64,000 bases of DNA from Kosakonia sacchari (GTDB lineage: Bacteria > Pseudomonadota > Gammaproteobacteria > Enterobacterales > Enterobacteriaceae). A program made the position numbers and the translations under genes. The DNA is taken from positions 62,001 through 126,000 of the forward strand of contig FOAY01000003.1 of assembly GCA_900109485.1 (NCBI GenBank), written 5' to 3'. Below, piece after piece: positions 38,801 to 49,336 of this stretch. The number at the start of each line of letters is the position of its first letter. Within the stretch, counting starts at the first letter, position 1. Below the pieces are notes generated by a model. It was not told the origin of the DNA. It did not search any database and saw only the letters and a list, made by a program, of their open reading frames with translations.

Positions 38801-39449
38801 TTACGGTCTCCTTAGCGCCTTATTGCTTAAGACTGCCAGTTACCGGATTTGCTTTCAACTGCCCGTCAACGTTACCAGTTTGTTATTAGCTCGCAGCTCT
38901 GTGGAGAGGGAGAACCAGGGTACAGAGCAATGGCGCGTGCCAGTACACATTGAAAATACAGTGAAAAAACAGCAAATCAGCGTCTCAGCAGTCCGAATTT
39001 ATCAAACCTGTATATCACTAATAACCGTCCTGATTACATCGGTCAATACCATCACACTGTTACATAACTTATTCTCAGGTGAAAGCAAGACCCCATAACT
39101 TTTGCGAATTATAAGCCTTATTCGGCGTAGTTTGTAACAAGAATGTTTAACTTTTGTCAAATCAGATGATTAAATTTTAAAAGAATGTTGTTATCGTGAT
39201 GAGCATCACTGTTCTGCATAAAACCCGACAAACTATATGTAGGTTAATTGTAATGATTTTGTGAACGACCTATACTGCCGCCAGGTCTCCGGAATACCCT
39301 GCCATCCCGAGCCACCCAGCGTTGTAACCTGTCGTTTAGCATCTGGAAGCTAATTTTTTGCATGACGAGCAGTTATAGAAAAGGACGCTGTCTGACCCGC
39401 ACGCAGACCGGAGGAAGGAAACTATAAGAATAGCATGTGGGCGTTATTC
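38801..39449. other. gltA-sdhC divergent regulatory region
   Basis: 649 bp without a gene. It is AT-rich in the middle (39060-39260) and should contain the gltA and sdhC promoters and their ArcA, CRP and Fnr control sites, known from E. coli. The one site I can place is a CRP-like palindrome at 39195-39210. The sdhC leader ends with GGAGGAAGGAAAC before the start region, the part targeted by RyhB and Spot 42 in E. coli. Confidence 0.7.
39195..39210. promoter_or_regulatory. CRP-like site in the gltA-sdhC intergenic region
   Basis: CGTGA-N6-TCACT matches the CRP consensus at 8 of 10 positions and is a good palindrome (GTGATGAGCATCAC). CRP control of gltA and sdh is known in E. coli. An FNR-type reading is also possible, but the half-sites fit CRP better. 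Confidence 0.45.
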
Positions 39450-39839
39450 ATGATAAAAAATGTGAAAAAACAAAGACCTGTCAATCTGGATCTGACAACA
39501 ATTCGGTTTCCTGTTACGGCTATAGCTTCCATTCTTCACCGCGTCTCCGGCGTCATTACGTTTGTGGCCGTCGGTATTCTGCTGTGGTTACTGGGCCTGT
39601 CGCTGTCATCTGAAGACGGCTTCCTGACTGCCTCTGCCATCGTGAACAGCTTCTTCGTTAAATTCATTCTGTGGGGCATCCTCACCGCGCTGGCGTATCA
39701 CGCTGTCGGCGGGATTCGTCACATGCTGATGGATTTTGGCTGGCTGGAAGAAACCTTCGAAGCAGGAAAACGTTCCGCTAATCTTTCTTTTGTGATTACT
39801 GTCGTGCTTTCAATTCTCGCAGGAGTTCTCGTATGGTAA
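39450..39839 (+). CDS. sdhC: Succinate dehydrogenase cytochrome b556 subunit SdhC
   Basis: 129-residue membrane anchor with three helices (about 22-50, 63-83, 105-128). [11 protein letters not shown] carries the conserved Ser/Arg of the ubiquinone site, and [17 protein letters not shown] holds the heme b His (about 84). The start is set at the ATG at 39450 ([15 protein letters not shown]); an ATG 15 bases upstream in frame is also open and was used in older annotations. First gene of sdhCDAB-sucABCD. The stop overlaps sdhD. Confidence 0.95.
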   Translation: MIKNVKKQRPVNLDLTTIRFPVTAIASILHRVSGVITFVAVGILLWLLGLSLSSEDGFLTASAIVNSFFVKFILWGILTALAYHAVGGIRHMLMDFGWLEETFEAGKRSANLSFVITVVLSILAGVLVW

Positions 39840-40180
39840 GCAACGCCTCCGCATTAGGACGCAACGGCGTACATGATTTTATTCTTGTCCGTGCTACCGC
39901 CATCGTCCTGACGTTATACATCATCTATATGGTGGGTTTTTTCGCCCTGCATGGCGACCTGACCTGGGTGGTCTGGACCGGTTTCTTCTCCTCCGCCTTT
40001 ACCAAAGTCTTCACTCTGCTGGCTCTGTTTTCCATTCTGATCCATGCCTGGATTGGCATGTGGCAAGTGTTGACCGACTACGTTAAACCGCTGGCTGTAC
40101 GTCTGATTCTGCAACTGGTTATTGTTGTGGCACTGGCGGCTTACGTGATTTATGGATTCGTTGTGGTGTGGGGTGTGTAA
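39833..40180 (+). CDS. sdhD: Succinate dehydrogenase membrane anchor SdhD
   Basis: 115-residue three-helix anchor subunit (helices about 15-36, 59-80, 90-113). The heme ligand His is in [22 protein letters not shown] (about 71) and the nearby Tyr/Asp help bind ubiquinone. It overlaps sdhC by 7 bases and sdhA by 1 base (TAATG), indicating coupled translation of the complex II subunits. Confidence 0.96.
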   Translation: MVSNASALGRNGVHDFILVRATAIVLTLYIIYMVGFFALHGDLTWVVWTGFFSSAFTKVFTLLALFSILIHAWIGMWQVLTDYVKPLAVRLILQLVIVVALAAYVIYGFVVVWGV

Positions 40181-41946
40181 TGAAATTGCCAGTCAGAGAA
40201 TTTGATGCTGTTGTTATTGGCGCGGGCGGCGCAGGTATGCGCGCGGCGCTGCAAATTTCCCAGAGCGGGCAAACCTGTGCGCTGCTCTCCAAAGTTTTCC
40301 CAACCCGTTCCCATACTGTGTCAGCGCAGGGCGGCATCACCGTCGCACTGGGCAATACCCATGAAGATAACTGGGAATGGCACATGTATGACACGGTAAA
40401 AGGTTCCGACTATATCGGTGACCAGGACGCGATTGAATATATGTGCAAAACCGGCCCGGAAGCGATTCTTGAGCTGGAGCATATGGGCCTGCCGTTCTCC
40501 CGTCTTGATGATGGTCGTATCTATCAGCGTCCGTTTGGCGGCCAGTCGAAGAACTTCGGCGGCGAGCAGGCGGCGCGTACCGCAGCGGCAGCGGACCGTA
40601 CCGGCCATGCGCTGTTGCATACCCTTTATCAGCAGAACCTGAAAAACCACACCACCATCTTTTCCGAGTGGTACGCGCTGGATCTGGTGAAAAACCAGGA
40701 TGGCGCTGTCGTGGGTTGTACCGCGCTGTGCATTGAAACCGGTGAAGTTGTCTACTTCAAAGCCCGCGCAACCGTGCTGGCAACCGGCGGCGCAGGCCGT
40801 ATTTACCAGTCCACCACCAATGCGCACATTAATACCGGCGACGGCGTGGGTATGGCGCTGCGTGCGGGCGTTCCGGTGCAGGATATGGAGATGTGGCAGT
40901 TCCACCCGACCGGTATCGCCGGGGCAGGGGTGCTGGTGACGGAAGGCTGCCGTGGTGAAGGCGGCTATCTGCTGAACAAACACGGCGAGCGCTTTATGGA
41001 GCGTTATGCGCCGAACGCCAAAGACCTGGCGGGTCGTGACGTGGTGGCGCGTTCCATCATGATCGAAATTCGTGAAGGTCGCGGCTGTGATGGTCCGTGG
41101 GGGCCGCACGCTAAACTGAAACTCGATCACCTGGGTAAAGAGGTGCTGGAATCGCGCCTGCCGGGGATCCTGGAACTGTCGCGCACTTTCGCACACGTAG
41201 ATCCTGTAAAAGAGCCAATCCCGGTGATCCCAACCTGCCACTATATGATGGGCGGTATTCCGACCAAAGTGACCGGTCAGGCGCTGACAGTCAACGAGAA
41301 GGGCGAAGATGTCGTGATCCCGGGGCTGTTTGCGGTAGGCGAAATCGCCTGCGTATCGGTTCACGGTGCCAACCGCCTGGGTGGCAACTCGCTGCTCGAC
41401 CTGGTGGTCTTTGGCCGTGCGGCAGGTCTGCATTTACAAGAATCTATCGCTGAACAGGGTGCGCTGCGCGATGCCAGCGAATCGGATATCGAAGGGTCGC
41501 TCACCCGCCTCAACCGCTGGAACAACAACCGTAGCGGCGAAGATCCGGTCACCATCCGCAAAGCGCTGCAAGAGTGTATGCAGCATAACTTCTCGGTATT
41601 CCGCGAAGGTGATGCGATGGCGAAAGGTCTTGAACAACTGAAAGTGATCCGCGAGCGTCTGAAAGAGGCCCGTCTGGATGATACGTCGAGCGAGTTCAAT
41701 ACCCAGCGCGTTGAGTGCCTGGAGCTGGATAACCTGATGGAAACCGCTTACGCAACGGCTGTTTCCGCAAACTTCCGTACTGAAAGCCGTGGCGCGCACA
41801 GCCGCTTCGACTATCCGGATCGTGACGATGAGAACTGGTTGTGCCACAGCCTGTATCTGCCAGAAACGGAATCCATGACGCGCCGTAGCGTCAACATGGA
41901 ACCGAAACTGCGTCCGGCGTTCCCGCCGAAGATTCGTACTTATTAA
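40180..41946 (+). CDS. sdhA: Succinate dehydrogenase flavoprotein subunit SdhA
   Basis: 588-residue flavoprotein that oxidises succinate to fumarate at the membrane. FAD dinucleotide fold [14 protein letters not shown] is at 11-24, and His45 in [10 protein letters not shown] is the residue that covalently carries FAD. Substrate and catalytic residues lie in [17 protein letters not shown] with catalytic Arg (about 286), and [19 protein letters not shown]. The ATG at 40180 overlaps the sdhD stop. Confidence 0.98.
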   Translation: MKLPVREFDAVVIGAGGAGMRAALQISQSGQTCALLSKVFPTRSHTVSAQGGITVALGNTHEDNWEWHMYDTVKGSDYIGDQDAIEYMCKTGPEAILELEHMGLPFSRLDDGRIYQRPFGGQSKNFGGEQAARTAAAADRTGHALLHTLYQQNLKNHTTIFSEWYALDLVKNQDGAVVGCTALCIETGEVVYFKARATVLATGGAGRIYQSTTNAHINTGDGVGMALRAGVPVQDMEMWQFHPTGIAGAGVLVTEGCRGEGGYLLNKHGERFMERYAPNAKDLAGRDVVARSIMIEIREGRGCDGPWGPHAKLKLDHLGKEVLESRLPGILELSRTFAHVDPVKEPIPVIPTCHYMMGGIPTKVTGQALTVNEKGEDVVIPGLFAVGEIACVSVHGANRLGGNSLLDLVVFGRAAGLHLQESIAEQGALRDASESDIEGSLTRLNRWNNNRSGEDPVTIRKALQECMQHNFSVFREGDAMAKGLEQLKVIRERLKEARLDDTSSEFNTQRVECLELDNLMETAYATAVSANFRTESRGAHSRFDYPDRDDENWLCHSLYLPETESMTRRSVNMEPKLRPAFPPKIRTY

Positions 41947-41961
41947 TGCGGAGACAGGATG

Positions 41962-42678
41962 ATGAAACTCGAATTCTCGATTTATCGCTATAACCCGGAT
42001 GTGGATGACGCGCCGCGTATGCAGGATTACACGCTGGAAGCGGAAGAAGGGCGCGACATGATGTTGCTGGATGCGTTAATCCAGTTGAAAGAAAAGGACT
42101 CTACACTGTCGTTCCGCCGCTCCTGCCGTGAAGGCGTATGTGGTTCCGACGGCCTGAACATGAACGGTAAGAATGGTCTTGCCTGCATCACCCCGATTTC
42201 CGCGCTTGGCAACGGCAAACAGAAAATCGTTATCCGCCCGCTGCCAGGGCTGCCGGTTATCCGCGATTTGGTGGTGGACATGGGACAATTCTATGCCCAA
42301 TATGAGAAGATTAAACCTTACTTATTGAATAATGGGCAAAATCCACCGGCCAGAGAGCATTTACAGGCACCCGAGCAGCGTGAAAAGCTCGACGGTCTGT
42401 ACGAATGTATTCTTTGCGCCTGCTGTTCTACGTCCTGCCCGTCATTCTGGTGGAACCCGGATAAGTTTATCGGCCCGGCTGGTTTGCTGGCGGCGTATCG
42501 CTTCCTGATCGACAGCCGCGATACCGAAACCGACAGCCGTCTGGAAGGGTTGAGCGATGCTTTCAGCGTATTCCGCTGCCACAGCATCATGAACTGCGTC
42601 AGTGTATGTCCGAAAGGGCTGAACCCGACGCGCGCCATCGGCCATATTAAGTCGATGTTGTTGCAAAGAAGTGCGTAA
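41962..42678 (+). CDS. sdhB: Succinate dehydrogenase iron-sulfur subunit SdhB
   Basis: 238-residue subunit that passes electrons from FAD to ubiquinone. The 2Fe-2S ligands are in CREGVCGSDG and GLAC (about 55-75), the 4Fe-4S set in CILCACCSTSCP (about 149-159) and the 3Fe-4S set in CHSIMNCVSVCPKGLNP (about 206-222). Two tandem ATGs occur; the second (41962) gives the E. coli length and is 8 bases from GGAG. Confidence 0.97.
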   Translation: MKLEFSIYRYNPDVDDAPRMQDYTLEAEEGRDMMLLDALIQLKEKDSTLSFRRSCREGVCGSDGLNMNGKNGLACITPISALGNGKQKIVIRPLPGLPVIRDLVVDMGQFYAQYEKIKPYLLNNGQNPPAREHLQAPEQREKLDGLYECILCACCSTSCPSFWWNPDKFIGPAGLLAAYRFLIDSRDTETDSRLEGLSDAFSVFRCHSIMNCVSVCPKGLNPTRAIGHIKSMLLQRSA

Positions 42679-42685
42679 TTAGTCC

Positions 42686-42782
42686 GTGCCGGATAGCGCT
42701 GCGCGGTCGAAGTGCCGGATGGCGCTTGCGCTTATCCGGCCTACAGTATTAGCGATGTTTGTAGGCCCGGTAAGGGCGATAC
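42686..42782. repeat. REP cluster (BIME) between sdhB and sucA
   Basis: A full REP unit, GCCGGATGGCGCTTGCGCTT then ATCCGGCCTAC, lies at 42712-42744. A truncated one (GTGCCGGATAGCGC) precedes it and a degenerate inverted one (TGTAGGCCCGGTAAGGGC) follows. Such clusters in the sdhB-sucA gap are typical of enterobacteria and may stabilise the upstream mRNA or set the sdh/suc expression ratio. Confidence 0.8.
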
Positions 42783-42795
42783 AAAAGCAGGAAAT

Positions 42796-42955
42796 CTTTA
42801 AAAACCGCCACAAAGACATAATCGAGATGTCTGGAGCGAGACAAGGCGGCAACTGAGCGCATCCCTGGGAGCATAGTGAACTATGTGACCAGGGTAAGTG
42901 AAGGCAGCCAACACAGTCGCAGCCCGGACAGCGAAGATTAGGGCAGTTTTTAAAG
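42796..42955. repeat. 160-bp structured element with terminal inverted repeats
   Basis: CTTTAAAAACCGCC (42796-42809) is repeated inverted at 42942-42955 with 13 of 14 matches. Inside are a stem of AGACAT/ATGTCT closed by CCGCC/GGCGG (42805-42849) and a two-part hairpin CCCTGG-CATAGT/ACTATG-CCAGGG (42863-42894). It has no ORF. It looks like a small non-autonomous repeat or a folded RNA in the sdhB-sucA spacer; which one is open. The remaining bases to 43067 form the sucA leader. Confidence 0.6.
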
Positions 42956-43067
42956 GTTCCTTCGCGGGCCGCCAAGAGCCCGCAAGTGAACCCTGGGACG
43001 TGCGCTACTCGGTGTACGTCGTAGTTATCCACGGCGAAGTAAGCATAACAATGCTTAAGGGATCACG

Positions 43068-45890
43068 ATGCAGAACGGCGCAATGAAAGCCTGGCTGGAC
43101 TCTTCTTACCTCTCTGGGTCGAACCAGAGCTGGATAGAACAGCTCTATGAAGACTTCTTAACCGATCCTGACTCGGTAGATGCTAACTGGCGATCTATGT
43201 TCCAGCAGTTACCGGGCACCGGAGTCAAACCGGATCAGTTCCACTCCAAAACACGTGATTATTTCCGTCAACTGGCGAAAGATGCCTCACGTTACTCTTC
43301 CTCTATCTCCGACCCCGACACCAACGTTAAGCAGGTCAAAGTCCTGCAATTGATCAACGCCTACCGCTTCCGTGGTCATCAGCATGCGAATCTCGATCCG
43401 TTGGGACTGTGGCAGCAAGAACGCGTTGCCGATCTGGATCCGGCATTCCATGATTTAAGCGAAGCGGATTACCAGAACAGCTATAACGTAGGTTCCTTTG
43501 CGATAGGTAAAGATACCCTGCCGCTGGGCGAATTGATCAACGCGCTGAAAGAGACCTATTGCGGTTCGATCGGCGCGGAATACATGCACATTACCAGCAC
43601 CGAAGAGAAGCGCTGGATCCAGCAGCGGATTGAGTCAGCGGTCGGAAAATCGAGCTTCAGCAGCGAAGAGAAAAAACGCTTCTTAAGCGAACTGACGGCG
43701 GCTGAAGGTCTGGAGCGCTATCTCGGGGCGAAGTTCCCGGGCGCGAAACGCTTCTCGCTGGAAGGCGGCGATGCGCTGATACCGCTGCTGAAAGAGATGA
43801 TTCGCCATGCAGGCAAAAGCGGCACCCGCGAAGTGGTGCTGGGCATGGCGCACCGCGGTCGTCTGAACGTGCTGGTCAACGTGCTGGGCAAACAGCCGCA
43901 GGATCTGTTCGACGAGTTTGCCGGTAAACATAAAGAACACCTCGGCACCGGCGACGTGAAATACCATATGGGCTTCTCGTCTGACGTTGAGACCGAAGGC
44001 GGCTTGGTGCACCTGGCGCTGGCGTTTAACCCGTCGCACCTGGAAATCGTTAGCCCGGTGGTGATTGGTTCCGTACGCGCGCGTCTTGATCGTCTCTCTG
44101 AGCCGAGCAGCAATAAAGTGCTGCCGATCACCATTCACGGTGACGCGGCGGTGGCGGGTCAGGGCGTGGTACAGGAAACCCTGAACATGTCTAAAGCGCG
44201 CGGCTATGAAGTGGGCGGTACGGTGCGCGTGGTGATCAACAACCAGGTCGGTTTCACCACCTCGAACCCGCTGGATGCTCGCTCTACGCCATACTGTACC
44301 GATATCGGTAAGATGGTGCAGGCGCCGATTTTCCACGTCAACGCGGACGATCCGGAAGCGGTTGCTTTCGTTACCCGTCTGGCGCTGGACTTCCGTAACA
44401 CCTTCAAACGCGATGTGTTTATCGATCTGGTGTGCTACCGCCGTCACGGCCATAACGAAGCCGACGAGCCGAGCGCAACCCAGCCGTTGATGTACCAGAA
44501 AATCAAAAAACACCCGACGCCGCGTAAAATCTACGCCGATCGTCTGGAGCAGGACAAAACCATCACGCTGGAAGATGCCACTGAGATGGTTAACCTGTAC
44601 CGCGACGCGCTGGATGCGGGCGAGTGTGTGGTCGCTGAATGGCGTCCAATGAATATGCACTCCTTTACCTGGTCGCCGTACCTCAACCACGAGTGGGATG
44701 AGAGCTACCCGAACAAAGTAGAGATGAAACGCCTGCAAGAACTGGCGAGGCGCATCAGCACGGTGCCGGAAGCCATTGAGATGCAACCCCGCGTGGCGAA
44801 AATCTACGGTGATCGTCAGTTGATGGCGAACGGCGAGAAGCTGTTCGACTGGGGCGGCGCTGAAACGCTGGCTTACGCCACGCTGGTTGATGAAGGCATT
44901 CCGGTGCGCCTCTCCGGTGAAGACACCGGGCGCGGTACTTTCTTCCATCGCCACGCCGTGATCCATAACCAGGCCAACGGCTCAACCTATACACCGCTGA
45001 GCCATGTGCATAATGGCCAGGGTCCGTTCCGCGTATGGGACTCCGTACTCTCTGAAGAAGCGGTACTGGCTTTTGAATATGGCTACGCCACTGCTGAGCC
45101 GCGTACGCTGACCATCTGGGAAGCGCAGTTCGGCGACTTCGCTAACGGCGCGCAGGTGGTGATTGACCAGTTCATCAGCTCCGGCGAGCAAAAGTGGGGC
45201 CGTATGTGCGGGCTGGTAATGCTGTTGCCGCATGGCTATGAAGGGCAGGGCCCGGAGCACTCTTCCGCCCGTCTGGAGCGTTATCTGCAACTGTGCGCTG
45301 AGCAAAACATGCAGGTTTGCGTCCCGTCCACCCCGGCACAGGTTTACCATATGCTGCGTCGTCAGGCGCTGCGCGGTATGCGTCGCCCGCTGGTGGTGAT
45401 GTCACCGAAGTCGCTGCTGCGTCATCCGCAGGCGGTCTCCACGCTGGATGAACTGGCGAATGGCACCTTTATGCCGGCGATTGGTGAAGTGGATGATTTG
45501 GACCCGCAAGCCGTGAAGCGCGTTATCCTTTGTTCTGGTAAGGTTTATTACGATCTGCTTGAACAGCGTCGTAAAAATGACCAGAAGGATGTCGCCATTG
45601 TCCGTATTGAGCAGTTGTACCCGTTCCCGCATCAGTCGGTGCAGGATGCGTTGAAACCTTATGCGCACGTACATGATTTTGTCTGGTGCCAGGAAGAGCC
45701 GCTTAACCAGGGCGCCTGGTACTGCAGTCAGCATCATTTCCGTGATGTGATACCTTTTGGGGCCGCTCTGCGCTATGCAGGACGCCCGGCCTCCGCCTCC
45801 CCGGCGGTGGGATATCTGTCCGTTCACCAGAAGCAACAGCAAGATCTGGTGAATGACGCGCTGAACGTCGATTCAATAAAGGATAAATAA
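43068..45890 (+). CDS. sucA: 2-oxoglutarate dehydrogenase E1 component SucA
   Basis: 940-residue thiamine-diphosphate enzyme that decarboxylates 2-oxoglutarate and transfers the succinyl group to SucB. The N-terminal E2-binding segment ([20 protein letters not shown], about 10-30), the catalytic HRGRLNVL region with [10 protein letters not shown] (about 260-305), the ThDP/Mg motif [16 protein letters not shown] (about 350-365) and [19 protein letters not shown] (about 450) are visible. It is 7 residues longer than in E. coli, partly from AVGKSS (about 190) and partly from a C-terminal SIKDK tail that runs through the sucB ribosome-binding site. Confidence 0.97.
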   Translation: MQNGAMKAWLDSSYLSGSNQSWIEQLYEDFLTDPDSVDANWRSMFQQLPGTGVKPDQFHSKTRDYFRQLAKDASRYSSSISDPDTNVKQVKVLQLINAYRFRGHQHANLDPLGLWQQERVADLDPAFHDLSEADYQNSYNVGSFAIGKDTLPLGELINALKETYCGSIGAEYMHITSTEEKRWIQQRIESAVGKSSFSSEEKKRFLSELTAAEGLERYLGAKFPGAKRFSLEGGDALIPLLKEMIRHAGKSGTREVVLGMAHRGRLNVLVNVLGKQPQDLFDEFAGKHKEHLGTGDVKYHMGFSSDVETEGGLVHLALAFNPSHLEIVSPVVIGSVRARLDRLSEPSSNKVLPITIHGDAAVAGQGVVQETLNMSKARGYEVGGTVRVVINNQVGFTTSNPLDARSTPYCTDIGKMVQAPIFHVNADDPEAVAFVTRLALDFRNTFKRDVFIDLVCYRRHGHNEADEPSATQPLMYQKIKKHPTPRKIYADRLEQDKTITLEDATEMVNLYRDALDAGECVVAEWRPMNMHSFTWSPYLNHEWDESYPNKVEMKRLQELARRISTVPEAIEMQPRVAKIYGDRQLMANGEKLFDWGGAETLAYATLVDEGIPVRLSGEDTGRGTFFHRHAVIHNQANGSTYTPLSHVHNGQGPFRVWDSVLSEEAVLAFEYGYATAEPRTLTIWEAQFGDFANGAQVVIDQFISSGEQKWGRMCGLVMLLPHGYEGQGPEHSSARLERYLQLCAEQNMQVCVPSTPAQVYHMLRRQALRGMRRPLVVMSPKSLLRHPQAVSTLDELANGTFMPAIGEVDDLDPQAVKRVILCSGKVYYDLLEQRRKNDQKDVAIVRIEQLYPFPHQSVQDALKPYAHVHDFVWCQEEPLNQGAWYCSQHHFRDVIPFGAALRYAGRPASASPAVGYLSVHQKQQQDLVNDALNVDSIKDK

Positions 45891-47113
45891 TGAGTAGCGT
45901 AGATATTCTTGTTCCCGATCTGCCTGAGTCCGTTGCTGATGCGACTGTCGCGACCTGGCACAAAAAACCAGGCGATAGCGTCCGACGCGATGAAGTATTG
46001 GTAGAAATCGAAACGGACAAAGTGGTACTGGAAGTACCGGCTTCAGCGGACGGTATTCTGGACGCGGTGCTGGAAGACGAAGGCACGACGGTCACTTCCC
46101 GTCAGATCCTTGGCCGCCTGAAAGAAGGCAACAGCTCGGGTAAAGAGAGCAGCGCCAAATCTGAAGCGAAAGAATCCACGCCAGCTCAGCGCCAGCAGGC
46201 GTCGCTGGAAGAGCAAAATAACGACGCGCTCAGCCCGGCGATCCGTCGTCTGCTGGCTGAACATAGCCTTGACGCCAGTGCCATTAAAGGTACCGGCGTT
46301 GGCGGCCGCATCACCCGTGAAGATGTGGATAAGCACCTGGCGAAAGCCCCGGCCAAAGAAGAGAGCAAACCGGCCGCTCAGCCGGCAAGCAGCCCGGCGC
46401 CGCAGCTGGCTGGCCGTTCAGAAAAACGCGTGCCGATGACTCGTCTGCGCAAACGCGTGGCGGAGCGTCTGCTGGAAGCGAAAAATTCAACTGCCATGCT
46501 GACGACCTTCAACGAAGTCAACATGAAGCCCATCATGGATCTGCGTAAGCAGTACGGTGATGCGTTTGAAAAACGCCACGGCATCCGTCTGGGCTTTATG
46601 TCGTTCTACGTGAAAGCGGTTGTTGAAGCGCTGAAACGCTATCCGGAAGTGAACGCCTCTATTGATGGCGACGACGTGGTTTACCACAATTATTTCGATG
46701 TCAGCATGGCGGTTTCCACGCCGCGTGGTCTGGTGACGCCGGTACTGCGTGATGTGGATACGCTGGGCATGGCCGACATCGAGAAGAAAATTAAAGAACT
46801 GGCGGTAAAAGGCCGTGACGGCAAGCTGACCGTTGAGGATCTGACCGGCGGTAACTTTACCATCACCAACGGCGGTGTATTCGGTTCGCTGATGTCCACG
46901 CCGATCATCAACCCGCCGCAGAGTGCGATCCTTGGCATGCACGCCATCAAAGATCGCCCAATGGCGGTTGATGGCAAAGTTGAAATTCTGCCGATGATGT
47001 ACCTGGCGCTCTCCTACGACCACCGCCTGATCGACGGACGCGAGTCTGTGGGCTTCCTGGTTGCAATCAAAGAATTGCTGGAAGATCCGACGCGTCTGCT
47101 GCTGGATGTGTAG
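45890..47113 (+). CDS. sucB: 2-oxoglutarate dehydrogenase E2 component SucB (dihydrolipoyl succinyltransferase)
   Basis: 407-residue core of the 2-oxoglutarate dehydrogenase complex. It has an N-terminal lipoyl domain with Lys44 in [11 protein letters not shown], a charged linker, a peripheral-subunit-binding domain (about 112-150, [22 protein letters not shown]), an Ala/Pro linker and a catalytic domain ending with [13 protein letters not shown] (His about 376 and Asp about 380). The ATG overlaps the sucA stop by one base. Confidence 0.97.
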   Translation: MSSVDILVPDLPESVADATVATWHKKPGDSVRRDEVLVEIETDKVVLEVPASADGILDAVLEDEGTTVTSRQILGRLKEGNSSGKESSAKSEAKESTPAQRQQASLEEQNNDALSPAIRRLLAEHSLDASAIKGTGVGGRITREDVDKHLAKAPAKEESKPAAQPASSPAPQLAGRSEKRVPMTRLRKRVAERLLEAKNSTAMLTTFNEVNMKPIMDLRKQYGDAFEKRHGIRLGFMSFYVKAVVEALKRYPEVNASIDGDDVVYHNYFDVSMAVSTPRGLVTPVLRDVDTLGMADIEKKIKELAVKGRDGKLTVEDLTGGNFTITNGGVFGSLMSTPIINPPQSAILGMHAIKDRPMAVDGKVEILPMMYLALSYDHRLIDGRESVGFLVAIKELLEDPTRLLLDV

Positions 47114-47120
47114 TGTCCTT

Positions 47121-47194
47121 TGCCCGGTGGCGCAGGCTGCCGGGCCTATAACGAACACCTGCTTTGCAGGCCGGAAAGCCCTGGCGCTTCCGGC
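47121..47194 (+). other. Intercistronic hairpins between sucB and sucC
   Basis: Two hairpins, GCCCGG/CCGGGC (47121-47144) and GCCGGAA/TTCCGGC (47170-47194), occupy the 113-bp sucB-sucC gap. Neither has a T run, so they are more likely mRNA-stability or processing elements than terminators. Confidence 0.5.
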
Positions 47195-47226
47195 ATGACA
47201 AATTAAATAAAGGATGGATAGAACAC

Positions 47227-48393
47227 ATGAACTTACACGAGTATCAGGCGAAACAGCTTTTTGCCCGGTCAGGTCTGCCGACTCCGGTTGGTTACGCCTG
47301 TGCTACCCCACGTGAAGCAGAAGAAGCCGCATCGAAAATCGGCACCGGCCCGTGGGTGGTGAAATGCCAGGTCCACGCGGGCGGCCGTGGTAAAGCGGGC
47401 GGCGTAAAAGTCGTTAGCAGCAAAGAAGATATTCGCGCTTTCGCGGAACACTGGCTGGGTAAACGCCTGGTAACCTACCAAACAGACGCCAACGGCCAGC
47501 CGGTTAACCAGATCCTGGTGGAAGCGGCAACGGATATTGGCAAAGAGCTGTATCTGGGCGCGGTTGTTGACCGCAGCTCACGGCGTGTGGTGTTCATGGC
47601 ATCGACGGAAGGCGGCGTGGAAATCGAAAAAGTGGCAGAAGAGACGCCGCACCTGATCCACAAAACCACCCTTGATCCGCTGACTGGCCCGATGCCGTAC
47701 CAGGGACGCGAACTGGCGTTCAAACTCGGTCTGGAAGGCAAACAGGTTCAGCAGTTCACTAAAATTTTCATGGGGCTGGCGACCATTTTCCTTGAGCGCG
47801 ATCTGGCGCTGATCGAAATCAACCCGCTGGTCATCACCAAACAGGGCGACCTGATCTGCCTCGACGGCAAACTGGGCACTGATGGCAACGCACTGTTCCG
47901 TCAGCCGGAACTGCGCGAAATGCGCGACCAGTCGCAGGAAGACCCGCGTGAAGCGCAAGCTGCGCAGTGGGAACTGAACTATGTTGCGCTGGATGGCAAC
48001 ATCGGCTGCATGGTTAACGGTGCTGGCCTGGCGATGGGCACCATGGACATCGTTAAGCTGCACGGCGGCGAACCGGCGAACTTCCTCGACGTAGGCGGCG
48101 GTGCGACCAAAGAACGTGTTACTGAAGCGTTTAAAATTATCCTCTCCGATGAGAAGGTGAAAGCGGTGCTGGTGAACATTTTCGGCGGTATCGTGCGTTG
48201 CGACCTGATCGCCGACGGCATCATCGGTGCGGTAGAAGAGGTGGGTGTTAACGTTCCGGTCGTTGTCCGTCTGGAAGGTAACAACGCCGAGCTGGGTGCC
48301 AAACGTCTGGCGGACAGCGGTCTGAACATTATCGCAGCGAAAAGTCTGACGGATGCAGCACAGCAGGTTGTTGCCGCAGTGGAGGGGAAATAA
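47227..48393 (+). CDS. sucC: Succinyl-CoA synthetase beta subunit SucC
   Basis: 388-residue ATP-grasp subunit of succinyl-CoA synthetase, which makes ATP or GTP from succinyl-CoA. It starts [18 protein letters not shown]; nucleotide-binding [16 protein letters not shown] (about 46-61), the metal-binding [10 protein letters not shown] (about 195) and [18 protein letters not shown] (about 289) are present. The frame opens upstream at 47164, but the ATG at 47227 with AAAGGATGG upstream gives the family N-terminus. The stop overlaps the sucD ATG by one base. Confidence 0.97.
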   Translation: MNLHEYQAKQLFARSGLPTPVGYACATPREAEEAASKIGTGPWVVKCQVHAGGRGKAGGVKVVSSKEDIRAFAEHWLGKRLVTYQTDANGQPVNQILVEAATDIGKELYLGAVVDRSSRRVVFMASTEGGVEIEKVAEETPHLIHKTTLDPLTGPMPYQGRELAFKLGLEGKQVQQFTKIFMGLATIFLERDLALIEINPLVITKQGDLICLDGKLGTDGNALFRQPELREMRDQSQEDPREAQAAQWELNYVALDGNIGCMVNGAGLAMGTMDIVKLHGGEPANFLDVGGGATKERVTEAFKIILSDEKVKAVLVNIFGGIVRCDLIADGIIGAVEEVGVNVPVVVRLEGNNAELGAKRLADSGLNIIAAKSLTDAAQQVVAAVEGK

Positions 48394-49262
48394 TGTCTGT
48401 TTTGATTGATAAGAACACCAAAGTTATCTGCCAGGGTTTTACCGGTAGCCAGGGTACTTTCCACTCCGAGCAGGCGATTGCCTACGGTACGCAGATGGTT
48501 GGCGGTGTAACGCCAGGCAAAGGCGGCACCACGCATCTGGGTCTGCCTGTATTCAATACCGTACGTGAAGCGGTGGAAGCCACTGGTGCGACAGCCAGCG
48601 TGATTTACGTTCCGGCGCCGTTCTGCAAAGACTCAATTCTGGAAGCCATCGACGCGGGCATCAAACTGATCATCACCATTACTGAAGGTATCCCGACGCT
48701 GGATATGCTGACGGTAAAAGTGAAGCTGGACGAAGCTGGCGTGCGCATGATCGGCCCGAACTGCCCTGGCGTAATCACCCCGGGCGAGTGCAAAATCGGC
48801 ATCATGCCTGGCCATATTCACAAGCCGGGTAAAATCGGTATTGTGTCGCGTTCCGGTACGCTGACTTATGAAGCGGTTAAACAGACCACCGATTACGGCT
48901 TTGGTCAGTCTACCTGCGTTGGTATCGGCGGCGACCCGATCCCGGGTTCTAACTTTATCGATATCCTGAAACTGTTCGAGGAAGATCCGCAGACCGAAGC
49001 GATCGTTATGATCGGTGAGATCGGCGGTAGCGCAGAAGAAGAAGCGGCTGCTTACATCAAAGAACATGTGACCAAACCGGTTGTCGGCTACATCGCGGGT
49101 GTCACTGCGCCGAAAGGCAAGCGTATGGGCCACGCGGGCGCCATCATCGCAGGTGGTAAAGGTACAGCGGACGAGAAATTCGCTGCGCTGGAAGCTGCCG
49201 GGGTGAAAACTGTGCGTAGCCTCGCTGATATCGGCGAAGCACTGAAATCTATCATTAAATAA
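48393..49262 (+). CDS. sucD: Succinyl-CoA synthetase alpha subunit SucD
   Basis: 289-residue subunit that binds CoA and carries the phosphohistidine intermediate. The CoA-binding Rossmann part has [19 protein letters not shown] (about 11-29) and [20 protein letters not shown] (about 123-142); [14 protein letters not shown] (about 170-183) and the active His in [18 protein letters not shown] (about 247) follow. Last gene of sdhCDAB-sucABCD. Confidence 0.98.
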   Translation: MSVLIDKNTKVICQGFTGSQGTFHSEQAIAYGTQMVGGVTPGKGGTTHLGLPVFNTVREAVEATGATASVIYVPAPFCKDSILEAIDAGIKLIITITEGIPTLDMLTVKVKLDEAGVRMIGPNCPGVITPGECKIGIMPGHIHKPGKIGIVSRSGTLTYEAVKQTTDYGFGQSTCVGIGGDPIPGSNFIDILKLFEEDPQTEAIVMIGEIGGSAEEEAAAYIKEHVTKPVVGYIAGVTAPKGKRMGHAGAIIAGGKGTADEKFAALEAAGVKTVRSLADIGEALKSIIK

Positions 49263-49336
49263 AACTATTGCTCCTCCCTGAGGGGAGCATAAACTTGTCT
49301 CGACATGGTTGGCCGCTCCCGTAGCGGCCTTTTTTA
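49263..49336 (+). ncRNA. sdhX: Possible SdhX-type 3'-UTR small RNA
   Basis: In E. coli and Salmonella the sRNA SdhX is processed from the 3' UTR of sdhCDAB-sucABCD. The corresponding 74 bases here contain a first hairpin (GCTCC..GGAGC, 49270-49289), an unpaired CTTGTCTCGACATGG stretch and a Rho-independent terminator, the expected layout for a Hfq-binding 3'-UTR RNA. I rely on position and architecture, not on a remembered sequence match. Confidence 0.4.
49311..49336 (+). terminator. Terminator of the sdh-suc operon
   Basis: GGCCGCT and AGCGGCC form a 7-bp stem around CCCGT, followed by TTTTTTATT. It touches the 3' end of the convergent HxlR gene. Confidence 0.9.

Noticed and set aside
39435-39449. 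Five-residue N-terminal extension of SdhC
   Set aside because: The upstream ATG is open in frame, but the family N-terminus begins at [10 protein letters not shown]; left as an alternative start only.
40321-41433. 370-codon open frame antisense to sdhA
   Set aside because: Shadow of sdhA; no ribosome-binding site or family motif, and it lies wholly inside a highly conserved gene.
43683-44966. 427-codon open frame antisense to sucA
   Set aside because: Shadow of sucA with His/Arg-rich low-quality translation.
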